Shown: piece after piece, positions 19,531-27,828 of the stretch
How the letters are laid out: each line of letters starts with the position of its first letter
Position numbering within the stretch: position 1 is the stretch's first letter
Assembly (NCBI RefSeq): GCF_020164455.1
Contig: NZ_JAIQWW010000003.1
Coordinates: 124,001-188,000 of the forward strand
Reading direction: 5' to 3'
Length of the DNA: 64,000 nucleotides
Source of the DNA: Phyllobacterium chamaecytisi
GTDB lineage: Bacteria > Pseudomonadota > Alphaproteobacteria > Rhizobiales > Rhizobiaceae
Position numbers and translations under genes: made by a program
Notes under the pieces: generated by a model
What the model was told of the DNA's origin: nothing
Database searches by the model: none
Seen by the model: only the letters and a program-made list of their open reading frames with translations

Positions 19531-20844
19531 ATGACTGATCGTTTTGCAACGACGCCATTTGGCGGTCGTTCGTTGTCGCACGCCATGTTTGCTGTGCAAG
19601 AAAAGACAGCACGGGCTCGCGAAAAACTGGCGGGTACGGACAGAAACCACCCGGAGAAGTGGGCGCTGTTGCGGTCATTGACCGAGGCTCGTACAGCGTT
19701 TTTCCTTTCGGACCGCACAATTGCCGTTCTGGAAGCATTGCTGAGCTTCTATCCCGAGACACTGCTGGACGGCAGTGCACCACTGATTGTCTTTCCGTCC
19801 AATGCAGAGCTTTCCATGCGTACCCGCGGCATGTCCTCCGCGACAATTCGCAGGCACCTTTCAGCACTCGTCGAGACCGGCCTGATCATTCGTCGTGACA
19901 GTCCCAATGGCAAACGCTATGCGCGGCGCGGCGAAACCGGCGAGATCGAACATGCTTTTGGCTTTGACCTCTCACCATTGGCGCTACGAGCGGGCGAAAT
20001 CGAGGCCCATGCGGCTCAGGCAAGGGATCTGGCGCGAGCCGTTCATCGTGTACGCAGCGAAATCACCATCCATCTTCGAGATGTATCCAAGACCATCGAT
20101 GCCGGGCTCAGCGAGGAACGTGCGGGTGACTGGGAAACATACGCTGATGAGCTGGCAGCGCTTTCGGGACGAGTAAGCAGGCATCTGCCACTGGAGACGC
20201 TTCGGGTGCGATGCGATGCCCTTGCAAGCTTGAGAGAGAGAGTTGAGAAGACTTACCTGGCATCGCTTTCAGACAAAGAAATGAGCGCCAGTGACTCTTC
20301 TTTTGAGCACCATATTCAGAATTCAAATATAGACCACCAATTTGAAAGGGCCCACGAAACAGGCCAGAAGCAATCCGACGAGCTACAATCCCAAAACAAC
20401 GCGCCCGGGCGGATAGTTGCGCTGAGCAAAATGAGAAATCGCTTGGAAGCGGCACGGCGAAATAGAAACCGTGGTGACGGCGGTTTGACCGATGACAGGC
20501 CGAACCTTGAAACGAGATCGGTGCCAATGTCACTGGAGGCGGTGTTGAGTGCTTGCCCGCAGATCATCGATTATTCCCGTGACGGCATCGAGGACTGGCG
20601 CGAGCTTGTGAATACGGCGGGACTGGTTCGCTCGATGCTCGGTGTATCACCCGATGCCTGGCAAAGGGCGCGCGATACCATGGGTGATATCAACGCGTCG
20701 ATCACGATTGCTGCCATTCTTGAACGTATCGGTGATATCCGTTCACCCGGAGGCTATCTCAGGGCACTGACCGATCGCGCCGAAATCGGCCAGTATTCAG
20801 TGCTTCCGGTGATCAAGGCGTTAGATGGAGAAAAGCGGGCGTGA
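19531..20844 (+). CDS. repC: Replication initiator RepC
   Basis: 437 residues. The N-terminal winged-helix region is recognisable near residues 50-130 (FFLSDRTIAVLEALLSFYP, SNAELSMRTRGMSSATIRRHLSAL). The C-terminal domain carries SRDGIEDWRELVNTAGLVRSMLGVSPDAWQ near 345-375 and IRSPGGYLRALTD near 410-422. RepC is the sole initiator of repABC replicons and acts at an origin inside its own gene. A Shine-Dalgarno-like AGG precedes the start. Translation is expected to be controlled by the antisense RNA just upstream. Confidence 0.96.
   Translation: MTDRFATTPFGGRSLSHAMFAVQEKTARAREKLAGTDRNHPEKWALLRSLTEARTAFFLSDRTIAVLEALLSFYPETLLDGSAPLIVFPSNAELSMRTRGMSSATIRRHLSALVETGLIIRRDSPNGKRYARRGETGEIEHAFGFDLSPLALRAGEIEAHAAQARDLARAVHRVRSEITIHLRDVSKTIDAGLSEERAGDWETYADELAALSGRVSRHLPLETLRVRCDALASLRERVEKTYLASLSDKEMSASDSSFEHHIQNSNIDHQFERAHETGQKQSDELQSQNNAPGRIVALSKMRNRLEAARRNRNRGDGGLTDDRPNLETRSVPMSLEAVLSACPQIIDYSRDGIEDWRELVNTAGLVRSMLGVSPDAWQRARDTMGDINASITIAAILERIGDIRSPGGYLRALTDRAEIGQYSVLPVIKALDGEKRA
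20281..20350. other. Probable replication origin region inside repC
   Basis: This 70-bp stretch in the middle of repC is clearly AT-rich relative to its surroundings and encodes the variable linker between the RepC domains. In studied repABC plasmids the origin lies in such an AT-rich segment of repC. No iterons are visible. Confidence 0.45.
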
Positions 20845-21168
20845 GTGGCTTCTCTACCTTGCCAGTCGCACCGTTGGCAAAGACGTTGCAATTCAGCCTT
20901 GCAAAAGGGGTAGTTGTCGAGAATGGGAATGGCGGTTTTGCCGCTTCGGATGGCTCTATTGTGAGGTCAATGTGCTGGCCGGAATATTAGCCTCACCATC
21001 TCAAGTCGCATCCATTTTTGAACATTGCGACTGTGATGATGGATATGGTCAACTGAGGCTCTGGCTGCCTCGCGTTGCCTTCATTTTTTGTACTTGTAAT
21101 TACTACCGGTTGCCCGCTCTTTCGTTGATTTCGACGTCGATACTTTATGAATTTTTAGGAAGCGTTCC
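20845..21168. other. Non-coding stretch after repC
   Basis: 324 bp with no reading frame of convincing composition, no hairpin with a T-run and no repeat that stands out. Open frames across it translate to Cys/Trp-rich nonsense. Confidence 0.5.
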
Positions 21169-21523
21169 ATGGATGTTATGGGCCCGAAAATATCTGAGAA
21201 GCTTGGCCGGATGAAGACAAACCTGGCATTCCCGTTATTGCCATCATCGGTATCCCGCTTCTAGCTCTACTGATTGTGCTGTTGTTATGACTTGGCTTTG
21301 CTTTGCAGCGTCAGCAGGCCGACTTGACCAAGACGTATTCCGAACGCACAGCCGAGTTTCTCGCCCGGGACCTGGCCGATCAATTGGGACAATTGCTAGC
21401 TGCGGCTATACTTATGGGATGGGACCATGGTTCAGGAATGCGGCTTCAGAGCAAGAGTTTCTGGATGCTTATGCGGAAGACGCTGCGCTGCCTGCCGTGC
21501 CCGGCAATGGGTTGACGGCCTGA
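21169..21523 (+). pseudogene. Remnant of a small membrane/coiled-coil protein gene
   Basis: An ATG at 21169 behind TAGGA starts MDVMGPKISEKLGR. After a frame change, the frame running from 21213 gives a hydrophobic helix (IPVIAIIGIPLLALLIVLLL), an in-frame TGA, then a helical stretch (QRQQADLTKTYSERTAEFLA). A further frame change reads EFLDAYAEDAALPAVPGNGL. The pieces look like one membrane-anchored coiled-coil protein broken by two frameshifts and a stop. The parent family is not recognised. Confidence 0.35.
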
Positions 21524-21550
21524 AGAAACCCGTCCTTGCGGCCCGCGCCC

Positions 21551-22609
21551 TTAATCGACGCGGCCCCGTGCGGCGACAGGCTCAATCTCAACCACTTCGT
21601 TGCCTGAAATCAGGATGACCTGATCGAACAGGTTCGAGACGACACAGGCGTGATTGGGAATGATACGAAGCCGATCTCCGATCCGGGGCTTCTCCTCACA
21701 GGCTGAAAAATCGATCGCGCCATGTTCCTCGCTGAGCGAGGTAATCACTGCATCCGGATAGCCAACAATATACCCGAACCCATCCATTCCAAACGTATCG
21801 CTGGTAAGGGCTTTAGAACCGGCATCGACAATTACACGATTCTCCGTTGGGCGGCTGACCACCGTCGTGAGTACTGTAAGCGCGCAATCATCCCATGTGC
21901 CGACCCCTTTCGCGACCTGAAAGCGGTCCATGTAGATATACGTGCCAGGCCGATGTTCCGTTGCGCTCGTGACTTCGTGTGCCCGCCACATATCCGGAGA
22001 ACCGCCATTGGAAATGATGCGCGGGTCAAGTCCGGCGGCGATGGCCTTTTGTTTGGCGGCAGACAGAAAAGCTTCATTTTCGGCAATCGCACCGGTCTTC
22101 GGATAAGTCATGAAGCCTGCGAAACGAAGGCCCCTGGCCGCATCGATCAGTTTTGCCAGCGCAACAGCTTCGTCGGCCGATTGTACGCCGCAACGTCCCA
22201 TGCCGGTGTCGCATTCTACCAGTACGGTGAGCGGCCTTGCCGCATCGTTGAACGTTTCGGAAAGACCGCGGACGGTAACTTCACTGTCGGCGGTGACAGC
22301 CAGCGTGACGCGTTTATTCAGCGCCATCAGCCTGCCGAGTTTCGCTTCGCCGATAATGTTATAGGGCAGAAAGATATCCGTCAGTCCTGCATCGGCCATG
22401 ACTTCTGCCTCACCAAGTTTCTGGCAGGTTATCCCGACTGCGCCCAACTCAACCTGGCGCTTGGCAAAACGCGGCAATTTATGCGTCTTGATGTGCGGAC
22501 GCACCGCCAGTCCGTGTTTGTCGGCATAGGCTTGGAAGCGCTGCATGTTGGTCTCGGCGCGATCGATATCAATGAGGACGGCCGGTGTGTCGATTTCGGA
22601 CAGTTTCAT
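21551..22609 (-). CDS. D-threonine aldolase / D-serine dehydratase-like PLP enzyme
   Basis: 352 residues from the ATG at 22609, with GGAG six bases upstream; six extra codons are possible but overlap the SDR stop. It belongs to the alanine-racemase-fold (type III) PLP enzymes: the PLP lysine is in VRPHIKTHK near residue 40, with MGRCGV and a phosphate-binding SNGGSPD. The C-terminal metal site NHACVVSN is His-x-Cys, as I recall for D-serine dehydratase and D-3-hydroxyaspartate dehydratase. It probably cleaves or dehydrates a D-beta-hydroxy amino acid. It follows the SDR gene with one base between them. Confidence 0.85.
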   Translation of the reverse strand: MKLSEIDTPAVLIDIDRAETNMQRFQAYADKHGLAVRPHIKTHKLPRFAKRQVELGAVGITCQKLGEAEVMADAGLTDIFLPYNIIGEAKLGRLMALNKRVTLAVTADSEVTVRGLSETFNDAARPLTVLVECDTGMGRCGVQSADEAVALAKLIDAARGLRFAGFMTYPKTGAIAENEAFLSAAKQKAIAAGLDPRIISNGGSPDMWRAHEVTSATEHRPGTYIYMDRFQVAKGVGTWDDCALTVLTTVVSRPTENRVIVDAGSKALTSDTFGMDGFGYIVGYPDAVITSLSEEHGAIDFSACEEKPRIGDRLRIIPNHACVVSNLFDQVILISGNEVVEIEPVAARGRVD

Positions 22610-22610
22610 T

Positions 22611-23396
22611 TCAATCTCCAAGCACATCGTTGATGAAAGGCAGATTTCCGGCCGTCAGCCCGGCATCGACGTTAAGCGTAGCACCCGTGATACCCGATGC
22701 AGCACTCGAGCTGAGGAATACTGCTGCTTGCGCCACTTCATCAGGGGTCACCATGCGCCCAAGCGGGTAGTGCGGCAGGACTTTTGCCAGAAGCTCGGGC
22801 TCCCTTTGCAGCCGGTGATCCCACGCTGGTGTTCGTACGGAACCTGGACAGACTGCATTGGCTCGTATGCCAAATCGCCCACGCTCCACAGCGAGCGCTT
22901 TCATATAGGAGATCAATCCCGCCTTGGCCGCCGAATAGGCCGGATTACCGTAGTGGCCGAGCGCGTTGACCGAGGAGATAAACACGATATTGCCGCTGCC
23001 GCGTTTGCTCATGTTAGCGACGATGGGGGCCGTGACGTGGAATACGCCGTTCAGATTGGTGGCGATTTCCTGTTCCCATACATCGCCATCGACTTGATCG
23101 AGCGTTTCGCCGCGCGTGAAACCGGCATTGTTGATCAGTACATCCGGAACGCCACGGTCCGCGATGAAATCACCGATCGCCTTGGATGCAGCCGCTTTGT
23201 CATTGAGATCGAAAACCAGACGGTTTGAGAGAGGAAGGCTTTCAATCAGACGTCGTTGCTGATCGGCGCCGGACACAATAGCGCCCAAGCCATTGTAAGC
23301 TTCGATAAGTGCTTGGCCGATACCCCCACCGGCGCCGGTGATGAGCACGTGTTTGCCTTTGAGGCCAGGTTCACCGTGCGATGTTGGAGAAGTCAT
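22611..23396 (-). CDS. Short-chain dehydrogenase/reductase
   Basis: 261 residues of classical SDR type. The glycine-rich NAD(P) site is TGAGGGIGQA near residues 20-29, with NNAGFTRG, catalytic Ser in FISSVNALG, and YSAAKAG with the Tyr-Lys pair. It is co-transcribed with the D-amino-acid lyase-like gene and probably oxidises a hydroxyl group of the same substrate. Homologues are often annotated as 3-oxoacyl-ACP reductase, which should not be taken as function here. Confidence 0.9.
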   Translation of the reverse strand: MTSPTSHGEPGLKGKHVLITGAGGGIGQALIEAYNGLGAIVSGADQQRRLIESLPLSNRLVFDLNDKAAASKAIGDFIADRGVPDVLINNAGFTRGETLDQVDGDVWEQEIATNLNGVFHVTAPIVANMSKRGSGNIVFISSVNALGHYGNPAYSAAKAGLISYMKALAVERGRFGIRANAVCPGSVRTPAWDHRLQREPELLAKVLPHYPLGRMVTPDEVAQAAVFLSSSAASGITGATLNVDAGLTAGNLPFINDVLGD

Positions 23397-23607
23397 GCGC
23401 GCATCCAGTTGATTTTTTGCTCATTAATGACTGCAGATGGAAAAAAGCAATATCGAGTTTCGCCATTGTAACCAAGACAACTACCCGCGTCCTTTCGTTT
23501 GCGGCCGGGTGCTGTACCGTGGATTGGCACTATGGTATGGCCGAGCCTTCGCCGTATTTCGGGTCTGGCTACCATGAGCAGTCTGGACACAGGATAGGAT
23601 CACGATC
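23397..23607. promoter_or_regulatory. Divergent promoter region between the SDR and RidA operons
   Basis: 211 bp containing the promoters of two divergent operons. I see no clear palindrome or regulator gene attached to it. Confidence 0.35.
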
Positions 23608-23973
23608 ATGACCAAACAACATTTCGGCCATGCACATGTGCCGTTGTCGCCCGCGGTGCGCGCTGGGGATTTCATCTATATTTCAGGGCAGGTTCCGGTG
23701 GGCGCTGACGGCACGGTCATCGTCGGCGGTATCGAAGCCCAGACGCGACAGGTGATGGAGAACGTCAAATCCGCTTTGGCACTAGCGGGCGCAGACCTTT
23801 CCGATGTGATCAAGACCTTCGTCATTCTTGAAGACGCCCGCGAATTCGGGGCATTCAACAAGACCTACGCCACATACTTTCCCGCGAATCCGCCTGCTCG
23901 CACCACCATCGAATCCCGGCTGATGATCGATATCAAGATTGAAATAGAAGCCATCGCCTATAAGCCTCTCTGA
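23608..23973 (+). CDS. RidA/YjgF/YER057c/UK114-family protein
   Basis: 121 residues with the family pattern: FIYISGQVPVGADG near 22-35, ENVKSALALAGADLSDVIKTFVIL near 52-75, and PARTTIESRL with the arginine that typifies enamine/imine deaminases. RidA-type proteins hydrolyse reactive imines made by PLP enzymes. The neighbouring D-amino-acid lyase would make such imines, so a shared pathway is likely. It is ten bases upstream of the M81 peptidase gene. Confidence 0.93.
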   Translation: MTKQHFGHAHVPLSPAVRAGDFIYISGQVPVGADGTVIVGGIEAQTRQVMENVKSALALAGADLSDVIKTFVILEDAREFGAFNKTYATYFPANPPARTTIESRLMIDIKIEIEAIAYKPL

Positions 23974-23983
23974 GATCACATTC

Positions 23984-25453
23984 ATGCGCATTTTTACCGC
24001 GTCGCTCGCGACGGAAACCAACACTTTTTCCCCTGTGCCAACAGACCGTGCCTGCTTTGAAATGGCGTTCTATGCGGGTCCGGGTGAACATCCGGAGACG
24101 CCCACCTTGTGCTCGGCGCCAATGGTGGTTTTACGGCGCAAGGCGCGCAAGGAAGGGTTCACCCTGATCGAAGGAACCGCGACCTGGGCCGAGCCCGGAG
24201 GATTGTTGCAGCGGCAAGCCTATGAGGGTCTGCGTGATGAAATCCTTGACCAGCTCAAGGCTGCACTGCCCGTCGATGGGGTCATCCTTGGCTTGCATGG
24301 TGCCATGGTTGCGCAGGGCTATGATGACTGCGAGGGCGATCTTCTCGAGCAAATTCGCAATCTCGTCGGGCCGGATGTGCTTATCGCATCTGAACTCGAT
24401 CCGCACAGCCACCTCACGAAGAGGCGCGTCGCCAATGCAAATATACTTGCTGCCTTCCTCGAGTTTCCGCACACGGACTTCTACGAACGCGGCGAGCATG
24501 TAGTCGACCTTGCCCTGCGCGCGCTGCGCGGCGAGATCAAGCCGGTCATTTCTACCTTCGATTGCCGTATGATCGGCGTTTATCCGACCAGCCGCGAGCC
24601 GATGCGTTCTTATGTCGATCGTCTGAAGGCCCTGCAGGGCCGCGATGGCATCCTGTCTGTCTCGCTCATTCATGGCTTCATGGCTGGAGATGTCCCCGAG
24701 CTCGGCACTCAGCTTATGGTTATCACCGATAATGAGCCGGCAAAGGGTGCGGCGCTCGCGAAGAAATTGGGTATGGAGCTGTTCGCGATGCGTGGAACGA
24801 CGGCAATGCCCATGTTCGACACGGAAGCCGGCCTGAACAAGGCCGTTGCGCTCGTTGCGCAGAAGCCGGATAAGCCGGTCGTCGTTGCAGACGTCTGGGA
24901 TAATCCAGGGGGCGGGGTTGCCGGAGATGGCACACTGGTCCTGCGAAGGATCATCGAACGCGGTATTGGCAACGTCGCCGTGGCGACGATCTGGGATCCG
25001 ATCGCAGTGACCTTCTGTCTGGCAGCAGGCGAGGGAGCGCACATCCAGTTGCGCTTTGGCGGCAAGGCCGGGCCGGATGGCGGAGCTCCAATCGATGCGC
25101 GTGTCGAAGTGCTCAGGGCCGTGCACGAAGGCTGGCAGAGTTTCGGCAAGAGCCGGGTTACGCTTGGACCCGCAGCGGTCATTCGCCTCGAGGGCACGGA
25201 TATCGAGATCATCCTCAACACCAACCGGACGCAAACCTTCGAGCCGGACATTTTCTCCAATCTCGGTATCGACCCCGGGTCGAAGGACATTCTGCTCGTC
25301 AAGTCGACGAATCATTTTCACGCGGGTTTCGAGCCTGTGGCTGCGGAAATTATTTATATCGATGCGGGCGCGCCCTATCCCTCCAATCCCAGAAAGACCG
25401 ACTATCGCAAACTTTCTCGTGAAATCTGGCCTCGGGTGGAGATGCCGTTCTGA
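23984..25453 (+). CDS. M81-family metallopeptidase (MlrC/microcystinase C type)
   Basis: 489 residues. It starts with the family ATETNTFSP. The zinc-site motifs SELDPHSHLTKR and LEFPHTDFYERG lie near residues 135-170, and DVWDNPGGGVAGDGT near 303. MlrC ends microcystin breakdown by cleaving a linear peptide, but most rhizobial members have unknown substrates, likely small or modified peptides. In operon with RidA and near D-amino-acid enzymes, it suggests use of a D-residue peptide or opine-like compound. No signal peptide is seen, so it should act in the cytoplasm. Confidence 0.9.
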   Translation: MRIFTASLATETNTFSPVPTDRACFEMAFYAGPGEHPETPTLCSAPMVVLRRKARKEGFTLIEGTATWAEPGGLLQRQAYEGLRDEILDQLKAALPVDGVILGLHGAMVAQGYDDCEGDLLEQIRNLVGPDVLIASELDPHSHLTKRRVANANILAAFLEFPHTDFYERGEHVVDLALRALRGEIKPVISTFDCRMIGVYPTSREPMRSYVDRLKALQGRDGILSVSLIHGFMAGDVPELGTQLMVITDNEPAKGAALAKKLGMELFAMRGTTAMPMFDTEAGLNKAVALVAQKPDKPVVVADVWDNPGGGVAGDGTLVLRRIIERGIGNVAVATIWDPIAVTFCLAAGEGAHIQLRFGGKAGPDGGAPIDARVEVLRAVHEGWQSFGKSRVTLGPAAVIRLEGTDIEIILNTNRTQTFEPDIFSNLGIDPGSKDILLVKSTNHFHAGFEPVAAEIIYIDAGAPYPSNPRKTDYRKLSREIWPRVEMPF

Positions 25454-25968
25454 ATTGTCAAAGAACCGGGTGTGGATTTCCCTTGCCACGCCCGCTTTCG
25501 CGTCTGGCCACTGCTTGCATGCTGGGAAGACGGGCGGTCGTCGAAGCGCGTCTTTGTAGAATAAAATGCGATCCGAAGACCGCCCGTCCGGCGTCTTTTG
25601 ATCCCGTCCGTTCCGCTTGGGAGGCCTTGACGTTGGGTGAATTGCTTCGCCCGCTGCCGAAAGCCCCTTTCGAAGTGCTCGTCCAGCACACGCCAGTCGT
25701 AGTACCGGCAGGGGAACCCCTTGGACAGAACTTCCCCGGACAGCGGGTCCGTTACCCGCCATCGGAGGCGCCGATCCTCTCCCCACTTCGAACGGCTCCG
25801 GAAGCAGTTCCCCGTGGAGAGGACGGGGAGAAGAATAACCGAGGTTTGGAGGTGTTGGATAAGTTTGTGGGATTTTGTTTGGAGTGGTCTTTCGGAAGCC
25901 GTCGCCAGGTAGTTCGCCAGCCAGTGCAACGCCGCTTTTCCATACTGGTAGAGTCAGCTTGCATTTAC
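25454..25968. repeat. Repeat-rich intergenic element with large inverted repeats
   Basis: About 515 bp without convincing coding sequence. It holds an 11-bp perfect inverted repeat (GACGGGCGGTC at 25529-25539, GACCGCCCGTC at 25578-25588) around a 38-bp loop, and a 7-bp hairpin TCCCCGT/ACGGGGA at 25809-25829. TCTCCCC/GGGGAGA-type tracts near 25777-25832 recall palindromic intergenic repeats common in Mesorhizobium and its relatives. It may be a multicopy element or a structured RNA. Confidence 0.45.
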
Positions 25969-25983
25969 TAGACGACTGGTCTA
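25969..25983. promoter_or_regulatory. Candidate TetR operator 1 (NemR-box-like)
   Basis: TAGACGACTGGTCTA is near-palindromic and resembles the NemR box TAGACC-n4-GGTCTA with one C missing. It ends 11 bp before the TetR start. Fourteen of its bases recur exactly at 26614-26627. Confidence 0.55.
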
Positions 25984-25994
25984 TTATTTACAGC

Positions 25995-26588
25995 ATGAGT
26001 AAAACCGACACACGAGCAGTTTTGATCGACGAGGGCATAAAGGCGCTTCTTTCCCACGGCTATGAAGGGGCGGGGATCGGCCCGATCCTCAAATCGGCGG
26101 GCGTGCCGAAGGGTTCGTTCTATCACTTCTTCACAAGCAAGGAAGAGTTCGCTTCTGCGGTACTCGCCTCCTATTGTAACAACAACCAGAAGGTGCGGAC
26201 ACAGCTTCTGCTGGAAGACAAGACGAGATCGCCGCTGCGGCGTCTGCGCGACTATTTCGAATATTATGAAAAAGAATACGGGTCGGGCGATCCAACCTGT
26301 GGTTGCCTTTTGGGCAATCTATCCCAATCCATTGCGGCACATAGCGAAGTGCTCCAGCGTGAGTTACATCGCTCGTTCACCGCTTGGCAGGGTGATTTCA
26401 GGGCCGTACTGCGCGAAGCGCGTGATGCCGGGGAATTGCCGGAATATCTTGATCCGGATGAAACCGCTGCCTTTTTGATCGACGCCTATGAGGGCGCGCT
26501 GGTCAGGATGAAGGCAGAGGGAAGCATCAAGCCCCTTCAACGGTTCAGGGCCATGACACTTGATGTCCTGCTTACACAGAAAGCATAG
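25995..26588 (+). CDS. TetR/AcrR-family regulator
   Basis: 197 residues. The helix-turn-helix domain lies near 10-50 (GAGIGPILKSAGVPKGSFYHFFTSKEEF). The C-terminal TetR domain contains paired Cys (PTCGCLLGNL), as in NemR/AcuR-like regulators that sense electrophiles or acrylate-type compounds. ATG at 25995 is chosen over the longer frame, which reads into the repeat-rich intergenic DNA. The near-palindrome 11 bp upstream suggests autoregulation. Confidence 0.9.
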   Translation: MSKTDTRAVLIDEGIKALLSHGYEGAGIGPILKSAGVPKGSFYHFFTSKEEFASAVLASYCNNNQKVRTQLLLEDKTRSPLRRLRDYFEYYEKEYGSGDPTCGCLLGNLSQSIAAHSEVLQRELHRSFTAWQGDFRAVLREARDAGELPEYLDPDETAAFLIDAYEGALVRMKAEGSIKPLQRFRAMTLDVLLTQKA

Positions 26589-26599
26589 GAGCCAATATT

Positions 26600-26854
26600 A
26601 TGACATATTCAGAGACGACTGGTCTACTAGAAATCCGTCGCCATCGTCAGGGCCGGAGCTTTTCTGCCAGGGACGTTGGCACGCCACCCGATCTTCTAGA
26701 GCGTCTGTTGGGCCTCATTGGCAAGGTCTTTGCTTCTGGCCTACACGCCGAACCGACGGGTGACCCGCTGACAAAGCTGAGTGATCGCCTGCTTCAGGAT
26801 ATCGGGCTGACACGAGCCGAGGCAATTGAACTTGATAAGAGGCGGCATACGTGA
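26600..26854 (+). CDS. DUF1127 domain-containing small protein
   Basis: 84 residues with a good AGGAG site before the ATG. The C-terminal DPLTKLSDRLLQDIGLTRAEAIE (residues 54-76) is a DUF1127 motif, common in alphaproteobacterial small proteins, some of which bind RNA and affect phosphate or stress responses. It lies 11 bp after the TetR gene, probably in one operon. A second copy of the TetR operator sequence lies within its first ten codons. Confidence 0.75.
   Translation: MTYSETTGLLEIRRHRQGRSFSARDVGTPPDLLERLLGLIGKVFASGLHAEPTGDPLTKLSDRLLQDIGLTRAEAIELDKRRHT
26614..26627. promoter_or_regulatory. Candidate TetR operator 2, inside the DUF1127 gene
   Basis: AGACGACTGGTCTA repeats exactly the core of operator 1, 644 bp away. 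A 14-base repeat at this distance is very unlikely by chance. It may act as an auxiliary site for looping or roadblock repression. Confidence 0.5.
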
Positions 26855-27039
26855 AATCCGTGCCGCCGGCGCCGTAGGTATTCGACAAGGTGACGTCTGT
26901 GCCGAATGGCGTGAGACCATTTTCGCAGCGGTGAAGATCCAGGCAATGCGAGGAAGAAATTGCCAGACGGATCTCCAGGTCCTGCAATCAGAATGATTTT
27001 GGAAAGACTCCTGGGAGCATTTGACTCCTCCTTCCATTC
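26855..27039 (-). other. Short intergenic region with possible decayed small gene on the minus strand
   Basis: On the minus strand a strong GGAGGAG site precedes an ATG near 27004, but the frame stops after ten codons. Adjacent frames read a signal-peptide-like stretch (RSLSKIILIAG) and then TPFGTDVTLSNTYGAGGTDF. This looks like a small exported protein broken by frameshifts, but evidence is thin. Confidence 0.2.
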
Positions 27040-27042
27040 ATG

Positions 27043-27073
27043 CTGAATTGGCACAATGGTCCAACCAATTCAG
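27043..27073. promoter_or_regulatory. Candidate GntR/FadR operator
   Basis: An outer perfect inverted repeat CTGAATTGG (27043-27051) and CCAATTCAG (27065-27073) encloses and overlaps an inner TGGTCCAACCA (27057-27067). The inner element fits the FadR-subfamily consensus TNGT-n3-ACNA. It lies immediately before the likely TTG start at 27085. Confidence 0.6.
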
Positions 27074-27084
27074 GTGATGCTTCG

Positions 27085-27828
27085 TTGATCAGTCCGATCC
27101 TTTCCCCGGTTCATACCGCATCCCGCGATGACGCGGTGTTGCATGCGCTGGTGGATTTCGTGACGGGAGAGGCCTTGAAGCCGGGAGACCGCTTACCGAC
27201 CGAGCGTTTGCTTGCAGAACACCTGAGAGTCAGCCGTACAACCGTGCGTGAGGCGCTGACCCGCTGGCAGGAACTCGGCCTTGTCGAGAGGCGCCAGGGC
27301 AGTGGCACCTATCTGAAGGCTGCCGTTACGCGCAATATGCTGCATATGCCGCTGACGCTGCCCTCCGGCAATGATTTCAACAGTCTGATGCACACACTGG
27401 AAATTCGCCGCGGTCTCGAGGCGGAAGCCGCCGTTCTCTGTGCGGAGCGCGCTACCGATGCCGATATTGCCCTGATCGAGCAGAAGCTGATCATCATGGA
27501 AGAGGCGTTCCACGTACGCCACGGCATGTCTGCCGATGAAGACTGGGACTTTCATCTTGCTGTGTTCCGCACCTCGGGCAATCCGCTGTTCGAACAGATC
27601 ATTGCAGCAATGTACGAGATGTTCCACCGGTTCTGGGAGCATCCGCTGGGGGTGCGGGATTTTGGCCACGCCAGCTTTCCCTACCATCGGACCCTTTTCA
27701 ATGCGATCGCCGCACGCGACCCGATTGCCGCACGCGGCGAGGCATTGAAGCTGATTGCCACCGTCGAGGATGACCTCAAGCGCGGGGCGGCAAACCTGAA
27801 AAAGCAGAACAAGAAGAGCCAAGCATGA
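27085..27828 (+). CDS. GntR-family regulator, FadR/FCD subfamily
   Basis: About 247 residues from a TTG at 27085 with AGGTG eight bases upstream; an in-frame ATG at 27040 would place the operator inside the gene. The winged helix is near residues 15-75 (GEALKPGDRLPTERLLAEHLRVSRTTVREALTRWQELGLVERRQGSGTYL). The C-terminal FCD ligand domain has the metal-binding pattern DWDFHLAVFRTSGNPLF. Its stop overlaps the next start (ATGA). It probably controls the whole operon through the 30-kb sugar importer. Confidence 0.9.
   Translation: MISPILSPVHTASRDDAVLHALVDFVTGEALKPGDRLPTERLLAEHLRVSRTTVREALTRWQELGLVERRQGSGTYLKAAVTRNMLHMPLTLPSGNDFNSLMHTLEIRRGLEAEAAVLCAERATDADIALIEQKLIIMEEAFHVRHGMSADEDWDFHLAVFRTSGNPLFEQIIAAMYEMFHRFWEHPLGVRDFGHASFPYHRTLFNAIAARDPIAARGEALKLIATVEDDLKRGAANLKKQNKKSQA

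Noticed and set aside
25529-25588. Intrinsic terminator for the M81 peptidase gene
   Set aside because: The inverted repeat has a 38-base loop and no T-run after either arm.
24131-25786. A 551-codon open frame antisense to the M81 peptidase gene
   Set aside because: It overlaps a well-supported gene, reads Arg/Asp-rich low-complexity sequence, and continues into the repeat-rich intergenic DNA. It is a high-GC shadow frame.
25483-25971. Possible 162-residue protein in the intergenic element
   Set aside because: No recognisable family, Pro/Arg-rich text on both strands and inverted repeats point to a non-coding element.
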